Both the position numbers and the translations under genes were made by a program. Below are positions 47,064-58,163 of a stretch of 64,000 nt of DNA, piece by piece. The DNA comes from Sphagnum magellanicum (lineage: Eukaryota > Streptophyta > Sphagnopsida > Sphagnales > Sphagnaceae). The stretch lies in contig CM038919.1 in the NCBI GenBank assembly GCA_021904315.1, positions 9,238,001 to 9,302,000 on the forward strand, read 5' to 3'. The stretch's first letter is position 1. Each line of letters starts with the position of its first letter. Under the pieces are notes generated by a model. That model searched no databases. It had not been told where the DNA came from and saw nothing but the letters and a program-made list of their open reading frames with translations.

Positions 47064-49149
47064 CAGTAAATTCTCTCTAAACTAATATCCTTGGGACCAA
47101 CCGGAAGATATTAGTTTATGGAGGATATTAGTTTACACAAATTATATGGGAGGTAACAAAAATCATTCCGGAACCTGCCAGAGCAACATGGAAGGTCATG
47201 GATCATTGGGGAAGGTAACAGTAGTCAGTCTTGTGCAAACCCTTTCCCAAAAAGCAGGAGCAAAACAATGTCACAAAAAGGAATTTTTCATACCACTACG
47301 ACGAACAAGGTCCGCATAGCTCTCTACCAGTACAAAAGAGATAATTCTCAGCTTTCATAGAAAGACTTAATTAAATGGCTTAAACACAACCACAATATCA
47401 AAGTTAGCCAAGCTACCATCTCTACCACACTGAAACGGTGGGCTGAGATTCTCGCCAAGTTTGACAATGAGACCAACCTCAATGCCAAGCGCCAACAGAC
47501 AGTCATATAGCTGGAAATGGAGTCCATGCTGGTCTAGTGGTTTCAGGCAGACCAGGAACAAGCAAATGTGAATGGTGAGCTTGTCAAAGAGAGTGCAACG
47601 AAAATATTAGATCGACTCTATCCTGGGCATGAGCCCTTTGAATTTTCAAGTGGCTGGCTTGAGGCGTTCAAATCCCGCCATGGCATTAGGTCCTACTGCC
47701 ATTTCGACGAAAGTGGCTCTGTCAACATGGCTGCTCTTACCAACACCCTTCCAACCATACGTGACATCTTGGATCAATATGCGTGGAAAAACATCTATAA
47801 TATGGACAAAACTAGACTTTTCTATCGAATGCAAGTACTATAAGTTCAGATTTGTCTATTATAAATGTTTAAACATGATATAACTGATTGTGATTATTTT
47901 CCAGGCCGATAATTCTCTTGCATGCAAGCAGCTCGAGGGTCGTAAGCAAAACAAAGAGTAGATCATTCTCACCATTTAGTACAATGGAGATGGTAGTGAT
48001 AGGCTCCCGCTTTCGGTCATTAGAAAGTATAACAACCCGCATTGTTTCAAGAACATAAACAAGAACACGCTTGGGTGCAAGTACCGGAACAACTCCAGCG
48101 CTTGGATGACGCAGGAAATTTTTCTGGAGTGGCTCGGGGGTTTGACCTCCATGTTTCAGGGCGCAAGGTCTTCCTCATCATGGATAACTTCAATGGCCAC
48201 ATTCCCCTTGATCAACTTCCCAACCATATCCAGCTGAGAAATACCACAGTCTTCTACTTGCCCCTGAACGTAACCTCAAAGATCCAGCCATGCAATGCTG
48301 GGATCATCCACAGCTTAAGGCGTACTACCGTCGTCACTTCAACCGGCTTCTTCTGCAGCGCTTGGAGGACAATATCGCCAACCCTAAGAAGATCGACATC
48401 CTCTGTGCCATTCAGATGGTCGTTCGAGCCTGGACATACGAAGTGAAGCCGGAAACAATTTTCAATTGCTTCCGCCACTGCAAGATTCGCTCAACAGAGG
48501 AGCCAATTGTTGATGCTAGTGAGGAGTGCCCACTGGATCTAAAAGTCATCGAAGACCTCGAATTGCAAATCCAGCAGTTCCACTATCACAACCCAATGGA
48601 CATTAAGAATTTGCTGAACTACCCAGAGGAGCAAGTCATTGCTTACACACCCAATGTGGACGACATCATCGAAGATCAACTCCAGGAATGGTCAGGCCTG
48701 CAGGTGGAAGTCAACAACGATGGGGCAGATGACAGCCAAGAATTCCCTATAGTGAGTGCTGCCGAAGCCTACAAAATGGTTGAGATGCTGGAGAGGTTCT
48801 GGATGCAGCAAGATGACTTGGGTATTCCGTTCGTTGCCGCCTCACAGAAGATGAAGGAGGGTGTGAGTATGATCAGGACAAAGCAATTGGTATAGAGGAA
48901 TATTGATAGCTTATTCCAGTGCATCTAGCTCTGTACTTTCGAAGGTGTTTCCTCTGATTTCATCGTTTTTTTGGTTCCATATGTATGATGTATTAGTTTA
49001 TAAAATGTTATGGGACCGGAAAAAATTATTGAATATCAGTTTATGGAAAATTATTAGATTAAGTATGAAGCCCGCCACAGGCCTATGCTCGCATATTAGT
49101 TTAGAGAGAATATTAGTTTACACAGTATTAGTTTAGAGAGAGTTTACTG
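47064..49149 (+). mobile_element. Pogo/Lemi1-type Tc1/mariner DNA transposon, full length, inactive
   Basis: Bounded by terminal inverted repeats CAGTAAATTCTCTCTAAACT (left) and, at the right end read inward, CAGTAAACTCTCTCTAAACT, matching at 25 of the first 26 positions. A TA target duplication lies on each side (47,062-47,063 and 49,150-49,151). Subterminal repeats of attagttta and a gggaccggaa block are present at both ends, the pattern known from plant Lemi1/pogo elements. Length is 2,086 bp. It encodes a damaged transposase in the same orientation. The element starts exactly where the palindrome's right arm ends. Confidence 0.92.
47268..48895 (+). pseudogene. Pogo/Tigger-type transposase with CENP-B HTH and DDE regions, multiply broken
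   Basis: Reading from ATG 47,268, a helix-turn-helix region (KDLIKWLKHNHNIKVSQATI, TLKRWAEIL) is followed by the second CENP-B-type domain (WLEAFKSRHGIRSYCHFDES) and the DDE core: YNMDKTRLFYRM, GRKVFLIMDNFNGH, NTTVFYLPLN and TSKIQPCNAGII. A probable small intron runs from about 47,832 to 47,904. Five in-frame stops, all TAG, lie at 47,358, 47,508, 47,535, 47,959 and 47,977. One base is lost near 48,314, after which the frame continues as LKAYYRRHFNRLLLQRLEDN to a TAG/end near 48,895. The third catalytic acidic residue of the family (usually QPLDAG) is Asn here (QPCNAG), so the enzyme would be inactive even without the stops. Confidence 0.9.
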
Positions 49150-49594
49150 TAGCAGAATTTTTTTTAAAAAATTGGAGAAATTTCACCAAAAATATAATTT
49201 CAAAAATGAAGTGATTATGGAGGTTTTCAACCACTAGAATTGAGAAATGAAAGTAAGAATATCATCAGATTTCTATATTTGGTTCTTACTGTGTAGCCAA
49301 AAAGACATACAAGGATGCTTAAAGTTTTGTATTTCGTATATGGTTGATAATTAGATTTGGCTAAATCTTCCTAAGGATGATAGCCACTTTTTTTTTACAT
49401 CTTCCTATGCATGATCTCCACTTTGACTTCCCACAAATATTCTGTAAAAAACATTTTTGCATGGCGTCTCAGACTCTCAATTCTTTGTCTGTTCTAAAGC
49501 ATGGCTTTTTGGTGCATTTGGGCAAACAGGTAGGGTATTCTGTCCTTATGTAGAAGTCAATATTTCTACCATCATTTTCTCGAGATTTGAGATA

Positions 49595-49860
49595 GACCCC
49601 TAGTTTATAATGGGGGTATTAGCCCAGGTTGAAAATGGGGACAAACAGTTTTGGAAATAGAAATTTCCTGCAACCAATGAGAGGGCTCAGGGTGCACTTA
49701 AAGGGCGGAGAATCTGTGGGTTAGATTTTTTGGGTTTTGTTATTCCCAATGTGTTCTCATCAAGTTCCCAACATGTTTTCAAAGCTCTTAACATATTCCT
49801 CAACATGTTCCCTGTAGCACCTCACTTTGTCCCATTGTCCTTTTGGAACCTACATAAGTG
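49595..49860 (-). repeat. GGGAACA-rich dispersed repeat, copy c (partial, reverse)
   Basis: Starts with the terminal hairpin seen in copy b in reverse (gacccctagtttataatggg ggta), then ttagcccagg, gaaatttcctgcaaccaatg, a run of gttcccaacatgtt motifs and gcacctcactttgtccc. Its inner end is truncated or decayed. Confidence 0.75.
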
Positions 49861-50039
49861 GATGAATGTTGGGACCTTATAGGTTTGTATGTTTGGTATG
49901 AATACTTCTACACTGGGGGAGTCTTGAAAGTTTCAGAATTTCTTTTGTATGGACCAATCAAAGAGGCTTGTTGCCAAAGAAAATTTTGAGCTTCAAAGGC
50001 ACATCCCCCAAAACTAATTACTTAGCATGGGTCACCACT

Positions 50040-50480
50040 GTCCCCAAATTTCTGCCCAGGCCAAAAATGGTGACAAACAGTTAAATAGAAATTTCATGCA
50101 GCCAATGGGAAGGCTCAGCATGCACTCTTGATGGGCCCTGTTTTTCCTTTTGAGGGTGCGGTCAGGTGTGGGGAGTTATTTTTTTGTTTTTTCTTCTTTG
50201 TTCCAATGTGTTCTCAACATGTTCTCATTGTGTTCCCTCGAGGTTCCTCAAGTTCCCAAGTTGTTCCCTAAGACATTCCCAATAACACCTCAATTTTATC
50301 CCATATGGTTTGCCCAAAGTTAAACTCTCATGTATATAAACTGAAAAGGTAAATTGCTTGGGAATACATTTGTTTCTATTTTGCAACCGGGGTCCAAAGG
50401 GGTTGCCTACATTGGGGGAGCGCTCAATGCTCAAATGTTTTTGCTGATGGGCCAATGAATATGGCTCTTTCCAAAAGAAC
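50040..50480 (-). repeat. GGGAACA-rich dispersed repeat, copy d (reverse)
   Basis: Reverse orientation: gcccaggccaaaaatggtga, tagaaatttcatgcagccaa, repeated gttctcaacatgttctca / gttccctcgaggttcc motifs, taacacctcaattttatccc, atatggtttgcccaaagtt and gatgggccaatgaata in the same order as the other copies read backwards. Confidence 0.8.
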
Positions 50481-50837
50481 AAAAAAAAAAAGAGTTATGA
50501 GCACACCATGAACTATAATTAATATGAATCACACTATCTCCTCTCCCAAAAATGAAGGAGTTTTTGTTGTTTCTTTTTCCTTCTTTTACCTTTGAAATTC
50601 CCCCATACAATTCTTTTCAATAATACCAGGACCAAGCCCCAGTTTCTCCAAAATACTTAGTTTTTATTTTATTAAATTTTCTTTGACAAAATTGTTCAAT
50701 ATTCAATGACTCTTGCTCCATAGATCTAAGCATTTCCAAACTAGCTCAGTGCACCCCTACTCATCAAAGGGTTTGAGTAGATGGCTCTAAGGTCCACTGG
50801 CAGCTTGACATATTATAAAAGTAGAACATGTGTTCAA

Positions 50838-50857
50838 GGGGGGGGGGGGGGGGGGGG
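50838..50857 (+). repeat. G20 homopolymer tract
   Basis: Twenty consecutive G between tgttcaa and ttgtttc. It is the longest homopolymer noticed in the window. Confidence 0.95.
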
Positions 50858-51019
50858 TTGTTTCTAATAGAGCATGAAGTTGAATTGTGCAAGGCCTCAC
50901 ATTGATGACCCTAAAGTTTGGGCGGGGTGGGTAATGGCATGATAAAGTATTTAAAAAATTGATCATCCAAAATCAACTTTAAAAGTGAGATGATTTCCAA
51001 ATGTATAGATGCAATTGAT

Positions 51020-51470
51020 ATTAATTAGTTGGGGGTGCCTTACAAGTCCAACTTTTTTTTTTTTTTTGCAACAAGTTATTTTTATTGGCCCATTGCAAAA
51101 AAAAGTTGAAACTATGGAGGCTCCCCCCAAAATAGAAGATTCTATAGAAAGATTGAGTGCCTCCCCCTTTGGCCCACCTATACACATGAGAAGGGGAGGA
51201 CTTTGGGCAACACATATGGGATAAAGGAAGGTGCTATTGGGAACACACTTGGGGAACACATTGGGAACTTAAAAGAAACATGTTGAGAACAAAGGGGAAA
51301 TGAAAAAAATCCTTCCACCACCCGTCCATCCACCCACCCACCCAAAACTTAAAAGGAAAAAAATGACGGTCCTTGAGTGCATGCTTCAACCTACCCTTTG
51401 GGTGCGTGTATTTTTGGTTCCCAAAACTGTTGGTCATCACTTTTGGCCCATTGCTATAACAATAGGAACA
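51020..51470 (+). repeat. GGGAACA-rich dispersed repeat, copy e
   Basis: Begins attagttgggggtgccttac, parallel to copy b. It then has a T-run, ttattggcccattgcaaaa, ggaggctcccccca, gaggactttgggcaacacat, ggtgctattgggaacacact, tgggaacacattgggaac, a ccacccacccaccc segment, aacttaaaaggaaaaaaatg and cccaaaactgttggtcatca. The block order is the same as copy b. Confidence 0.85.
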
Positions 51471-54256
51471 CTACTTAATCTTCACAAGTGAACTAGACTT
51501 TCCTTCCAAACCAATAACAGTTCAAATATTGTAATACTTTTATCATTTCGACAACAAACTATTGAATAATTATTTCAATTTGAAATCTTAACTTTTGCCC
51601 CTGGTTTTTTAATTCTGAAATTTTTGGTGGGTAATGATCATACAAAATAATAAACAGGGTTTTGTCAATAATATGGAGTAGTCTAATGAGTCTAGATTGT
51701 TTCAATTTTAAGTTGTTGCCGATCTATTTTAAGTCACTGCCATGGAACGTCTGCGATTCAAATCCTGATATTTGAATGTTTAAATTTCTTAAAATTTTAG
51801 CACAAATAATGAATGAATTTTCAAAAGTTCAACAAAATGAAAAATAATTTAATTTATGCCGAAATGGTAAAGGTACTATGATAAGTTAAGAAATCTTCGT
51901 TGAAAGTGTGGGATCGATTCACATCTGCATCTTTCCAGACTTCAGGTAAACTTTTGGCTTGAACTTTGAGAATTGAAACCAATGTGGGGTTGATCATTGG
52001 ATATAGTAGTAGTACATGCTTTCTAAGTTGCTTTATTTATCAAATTCATTTTCAGTCAAATTTCCTAACCCTATTCTATGGTTCATCATTTATCCTGATT
52101 TTGTTTGAACTTGTCATATTGGGTAAAACCATTAAAGATTAATTGCTTGTTTTCTCTAATGCCATTTATGTTTGAATGGCCTAGTGATCTTTTTTTTAAA
52201 ATTCTTAGAATGGTCACCATGGGTATGACATGCACTTTCAAGAAACAATGTTCATTGCATAGGGTGCAAGTGCAAATATAAGAACCAAAAATCATGTCGT
52301 ATAGTGATGAAAATTGTGAACTTTTTTACATATATATATTTTTGATATTTTAAAGTTATGTTAATCATTTCAAGTTGTGTTAAATGAATAATATGAATGT
52401 TGAGGAATTAAAATTTAAAATTCATTAAATTAAATTTTGAGTTTTGGGTTTTAAAAAGATATTTGAACTTGAATAGGTGTTGCATCAAATTGTAATTAAT
52501 TTTACAAAGGACTAGGTAAAGGACTATTATAATAACATAATTTTGATGATAAAAAAATTTAGATGATACTAATCTACTATTCAAGTTCAAAAAATATTCA
52601 CAATTTAAAAAATATGAAAATTTTAAATTTTAAAAGTTCAAAGTATTTTTCAAAATTTTCAAATTTCAAGAGTCCTTTACCACATGTAAACGGAATGTAA
52701 TGTGCATGACATACAAAACAAAGTTGTAGTTCATGATAATAGAAACAGAAACCTAAAATAATTATTATATTTTGGTATGATTCAAAATTATGATAAAATC
52801 TCAAGATGAAACATAAAATCTAACAAATTTAAACACTTTGAAAAATTCATATTTATTCAACAATGATTAACACAAAACATGTGATCTATTTGAGAAACTA
52901 TAGTGAAAAATGAATGAAAAAGTCCTTTTGTAAAGTAATCCCATTGACTCCTATCTACATGCTTACACCCATATTATCAATTAGTACACATTACTTACTA
53001 ATGTTGATTTATACAAGGATTGATAAACTTATATTCTCATATGACTATGATGAAGGAAAAAAAATCAGCTTCAAACTTTAGCAATCAATTCTAAATTATC
53101 ATAATACTTTATTTAGTTTTCAACTGTTAATCCTAGGATTACAACCCTAGAAAGCCCATAATATTGGACACATGAAACCATTTATATTGTATTGACCCCT
53201 TGGTCTCCAAAAATGAAAGGTCTTTCTTGTGGGAATAGAAAAAGAAGCATTGAAGTTGTATTTGAAGGGCAGCTTATGTCCATGAAGATTCCTCCTGTAA
53301 AAGAAATGGGGAGGGGGAGCCGGGGCCATGAAAGGTCTTTCTTGTGGGAATAGAAAAAGAAAGATGTGTATGAACACTTAAAGCTAACTACTTATTTCTC
53401 GTAAGCATAAGGTCCCTCCCACTCTTAAGGAGTAGGTGTAAGAAGCCTCTCACTCCTACATCCCAAAGATCTACATAGGTTGGGATTATGACAACATTGA
53501 CCTTGTGCTTTACAATGCAGAATTTACACTAGAAATGCATGTAAAAATGCATTTACACTAGAAATTATTTTTTTTCCAAAAGTTGTTGACAAAATAAAAT
53601 GGCGCGCTATAATTCTGTTGCTTTTAGGCAATGGAATTTGTGATAATGTAACTAAAGAAATCATGCACTAGATAGGGAAAGATTTCATCAAATTATTTGG
53701 AAGACAAAAAGTTCAAAGTGTGAGTATTAGTAAAGTCATTTGTAAAGTGCCCCAAATTGGGGTTATGGGTCTCTAGTTTCCTCAAATTTGTGGACAAAAT
53801 GAAAATTCATCTTGAAAACAACACACAAGAAAAAATAAATCAATGGAATAAATGAAGGTCTTCTAATGCCATGAAGGTCTTCTAAACCATGCTACACAAG
53901 TCATTATGTCGGCTTTCCATTGTGATTAAATATGTTTTGAACAATTAGGATGGAAGGTGAAACAAAATATTGATTACTCATGCAAATAACAAGAAACCCA
54001 CAAGAAGAGATGTCATGTATATAGAAAATATCAATTGGTATTTACTAATGAAGGTGCAATTTCAAGTAATGCACTGTAGTACTTTGCTAGCTTTTCACAC
54101 ATATGTGTCTAGTGATTAGTTAATTTTGAAATTTTCATTTTGACAAATAGAGTATTCTTGATGATTCCATATTTTCCTAGACAAATTCATGTGATTTGAA
54201 TTATATTTTAAAATTTATTTTTTAAAAGAAAATATATAATTAGTGTTAAAGTTGCC
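51471..54256. other. AT-rich intergenic region, no gene
   Basis: No supportable coding sequence. A 33-bp direct repeat (aaaggtctttcttgtgggaa, then tagaaaaagaa) occurs at about 53,216 and 53,331, 115 bp apart. Confidence 0.5.
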
Positions 54257-55556
54257 AACATGTCAGTTCTATGAACAATTATTTGATGTTTTTCAAAAAC
54301 ATTGAGAACTATGGTCATAAATTAAAACCAAGTATTTTTTTTTTGAGAACCATAGTTATGAACCCTAATAGTTGCCTTGGTGCCCGGTACAGGTCCAGTG
54401 CAATTTTTAATAAGCACCCAACATTGTCTATGACAAGGTAGGATTATTATAGAATTTGAAATTTCTAGGTATAATATTTAAATTCAATAAAATACTATAG
54501 TACTCAACATTGGAAATTTTTTATGATATTGGTTTCAACCATTTGAAAAGGCCTTGAAACCTTGTCCCTCTTAACATTAAAAAATTTGAATTTTGGTGTG
54601 ATTCTTTAACATACTTTGTTGATAGTTAAAGAAATGTCTTGACACATTGTGGCCTTGTTACTTTTACTACTATTATATGTTGATAATGTTTTGAAAGATT
54701 GACTTGCCTTCACCAAGGGGAAAAAAAGACCAATGAATCAGGGAAAGAAAAGAATTTTAGGGAATGATTTAGTAGCAATAAAAAATGTGATTTTTAGTTT
54801 CAAATTTTGGATTGATTGAAATCATGTATACATGTGCAAAAATTTCAACCTGACATTTTAATTAAACTAATTACTTACTGAAATCACCATTGATACAAAC
54901 TTTTTTTTCATTTTATCGATATTAAGTTCATATTCTAAAAACAGCTTGTAACATATTTTTACCAAAATATGTAATTCAAATCAAAATGATGTAATCACAA
55001 AATAATTGTTAAAACAACTCCAAATATAACAAAAAGGTTCTATTGATCAAATAAAAAGAGAAATGCTCAATTTTTAGTTTTTCACAATATATCTTAGTCT
55101 ACTTCACTAAATGAAAGTTCCATAACAAATTTCACCATTTTTTTAATGTTCTTTTTTGCTTGGTCTAGTTAGAATTTACTTTGCTCGTGATGATGCTTTT
55201 ACCATTTCTCTCTTTTAGAAATTGACACGTTTGATTTATGATTAATGTTTTGAAATGCATTTTCAACCCATCTTTTTATGGGATGAATTTGTATGAAACA
55301 TTTCTTGTGACAATTTAAGTTTTTGTGATATGAATATCTTGTGTTAGTGGCAATCGCAAGTGTAAAAATCCACCAAGAATGTTACCCTCTCAAAATTTTG
55401 CTACAAAAAAATTCTTGCCCTCAAGTTAAATGGGCCTATGTTCTGGAAAAGTCCCCATTGCCAATTGCCAACAATGGAAAATTTTCAACTTTAGCCTAAT
55501 TCATTAATTGTAGCACTTCAATGAAGTCCCTTAGATGTATGATTGGTTAAAATGTG
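54257..55556 (+). repeat. 1.3-kb dispersed repeat, copy 2
   Basis: The second copy of the unit at 39,371-40,690, same orientation, about 14.9 kb downstream, with many point differences and small indels. The start (aacatgtcagttctatgaac) and the end (gatgtatgattggt) coincide in both copies; sequence on either side differs. Confidence 0.85.
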
Positions 55557-55561
55557 AACAA

Positions 55562-56822
55562 GATTCATCTTCTTCTTCAATAACTTCCTTGGATAAGAAG
55601 TTTAAGAAAATCATTTTGGGAAGAAGATGATTGAAAGGATATTTTCTTTAGTCCTCGATTTTTCATTCATTAATTTTTATTATTTTTGCAACTTTCAGTC
55701 CATTTGGTGGGTCCATCCATGTTAAGAGGAGCTAACATTGCCCCCTTGGGTGACTGCTTTTAATTGAGAACACTTTTTAAATATTTTTTTAAATCTTTAA
55801 AATATATATATTGTTATGTGAAGGTCTTAATTAAAAATTTGTGAAGAATAGTTAGGTAAAATTCTTTTACATTATGCCCAAGGAGGTTACAATTGTTTTA
55901 AAGGAATTTTTAGTTCTTTCTTATCCATTAAATTGATTTCAATTCCCATGATACATCATGAATGTTTATATATAAACATATCCTAACATTTTAACCACAA
56001 TTTAAGTTACCACTTCGAACCCTGAAATATAAACAATGGTTACAACTTTTGGCTCTTATTAACATGATTGCACCCTTCTAGCTTTTCCAAATATTGGGAA
56101 ATAATGTATGTTAGATGAAAAGATGCACAATGGATGAAAATTATATTAAAGATGAACAATTGAAAAAGAAAGTTACCCAATAAATGAAAATTTAGGAGAT
56201 TAAGATCACAGAATGGATGAAAAAAAAGAAAAAAAAGTTTCATACTGGATGAAAATTCACATAATGATGAAAAAGTTGAAAATTTTGAAATTATAAAATG
56301 GATGAAAAATTAAGGACTAATGATGAAAAGTTCAAAGCACATTCATCCATTGTACCTTCTTAAAATTGCAAGGTGTTGCAACTCCCTAGATCTTGTTCCC
56401 AAAAAGTGTAACCAATTAACTCCCATGGAAAGAATGACACCAATTCCCTTTTCCATTAAGGAACTTTTCATAGGACTGGATGTCTTCCCAAGGAAATAAG
56501 TGTCTGCAACCTCCTCGTAGAAAAAATGACCCCAATTCTTGTGAAAATGGGTCCAAATTGCATTGAAAAAACATTGGAACAACTAATGTTGTTTAGGGGA
56601 GGGTGATTGTTCAGGGAACACTACCTTCCTTGAACAATATTATCATCTTCTTCGCATCTTCTCCAAGCAACAACATAATGATGGTCTTTCTCAAAGAACA
56701 TTGAAATCTTTTTTCCAACAACCATCTTCTTCTTCAATAACTTCCTTGGATGAGAGGTTTTAAAAAATCATTTAGGGAAGAAGATGATTGTAAAGATATT
56801 TTCTTTAGTCCTCAATTTATGT
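55562..56822 (+). repeat. Pair of ~95-bp direct repeats flanking about 1.06 kb
   Basis: The block catcttcttcttcaataact, tccttggat(a/g)agaag, gggaagaagatgattg and atattttctttagtcctc occurs at about 55,566-55,662 and again at about 56,724-56,820. Between them, 56,100-56,340 holds many spaced copies of gatgaaaa(a/t). No coding sequence was recognised inside. The pair could be a duplication or the ends of an unclassified element. Confidence 0.65.
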
Positions 56823-56997
56823 TCCTTGGGCAGCACAACCATTGTTCCCCAACCATTTCCTGACACAAATTACCCGGGAAACACCATCTCCCTCCTTTCT
56901 AAGATGAAATTCATCGTAGATGAAGATGTGTAGGTTACAATAAGATTTGGACATTGGATAACCCCAAAGATAGGAGAGAACATCATCCACTGTGTTC

Positions 56998-57369
56998 GAG
57001 CATCTCCAACGGTGCTCAGCATGTGACTCCAGATAGTACAATTTATTGCGAAAAAGTGAAAAATGTGCCGGTTTAGCTCAAGAAATTGGTTTTTCTGCAC
57101 CAAATTCGTGTAGCTTGTGGTGGCTGGTACAAGGCGCAACGCAGTTGTGCACCTCCCAACAAAAATAGCGTAATAAATTGCACCTGACTGCGGCTCAGTA
57201 TTTCTGATTTGTCGATCACAATGATTGGTCCAGGTGGTTTGCTATTAGTAGTCCCCCATGTATATGCAGTTTCAGTTTTATTGGCGGGGTTGCCAACAAT
57301 GAAACTGCTAAACGTAGACATTTAATTTTACTGTCAAGAGTTACATACTGAGCACCGTTGGAGATGCTC
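56998..57369. mobile_element. 372-bp MITE with 22-bp terminal inverted repeats
   Basis: Starts gagcatctccaacggtgctc(ag) and ends with the exact complement ctgagcaccgttggagatgc(tc). The interior is non-coding, with open frames only by chance. A GAGCATCTCCAAC-type end is, from memory, common among plant MITEs. A clean target duplication was not identified (ttc on the left, tta on the right), so the superfamily is left open. Confidence 0.85.
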
Positions 57370-58163
57370 TTACAGTCTTATCTTCAAAAACCAAGTTGCA
57401 CCAATAATATTTAAAACAATCCTCATGTTCTGAATTTTTTTGAAAAAATGATTTCCTCTTAGGGATCAATGCTAAATTTGCTGTTGAGACTCAGCTACAT
57501 TTAATTTAATTGGTTGCTACTATTTACTGCTTGCCAACCCCATGAGCATGTGTAGTTTTGGCATTAAAGACTAAGCTAATTTAATTAATTGCTAATATTG
57601 TTTTGTGCATGCCTCATAAATCTAGTTGTGAATAGGTCCATAATTATTATTTTTTGGCTTTTTTTTTTTTTTTAATTGATAAGTACAGAACATTTCCATT
57701 TAGAATGTTGTAACTTGTTAGCTGCCTTGGGTGAACTAGCACCTATGGTGGCAACATAATAAAAATCTCAAAATCCGTTTAAAATAATTATTTCTAAATA
57801 TTACAAATATCCAACGTTTAGATTAAAGTAGGGTCTCTGAGTTCAAATCTAACATTTTTTGGGGTTAAAATGGCCACTCTTTAGGCCCAGAGGTGAAGGT
57901 AGGTACCAACGTGGGTGCCGGTTCAACCTGGCAGAGGATGGTTTTCATTCGTGTTTTTGGCCTAATGAATGGTTTGAACTTTGCACCTGTGGTTTTTTTT
58001 GCGAATGTAGTAGGCCAAAAACACAGGCGAAACCACAGTGTAGGCCAAAAACTGTGAGTTTTTAGGCTAGGTATAGGCTTGATTTGTAGGCCCAGAATTC
58101 CTCTGAAGAAATTTCACGAATCAACTTCCTGGTGGGGAAAAATGGAAGGACTCTTCAGGTTCC
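57370..58163. other. Intergenic region 3' of the longer kinase gene
   Basis: AT-rich with a T-run at 57,658-57,674. The last 300 bases contain the probable 3' UTR of the minus-strand kinase. A local repetition of taggccaaaaac is seen at about 58,010-58,052. Confidence 0.45.

Noticed and set aside
39371-55556. LTR pair of one large retrotransposon spanning 39-55 kb
   Set aside because: No TG..CA termini, no polymerase or integrase motifs between them, and the interior contains unrelated elements.
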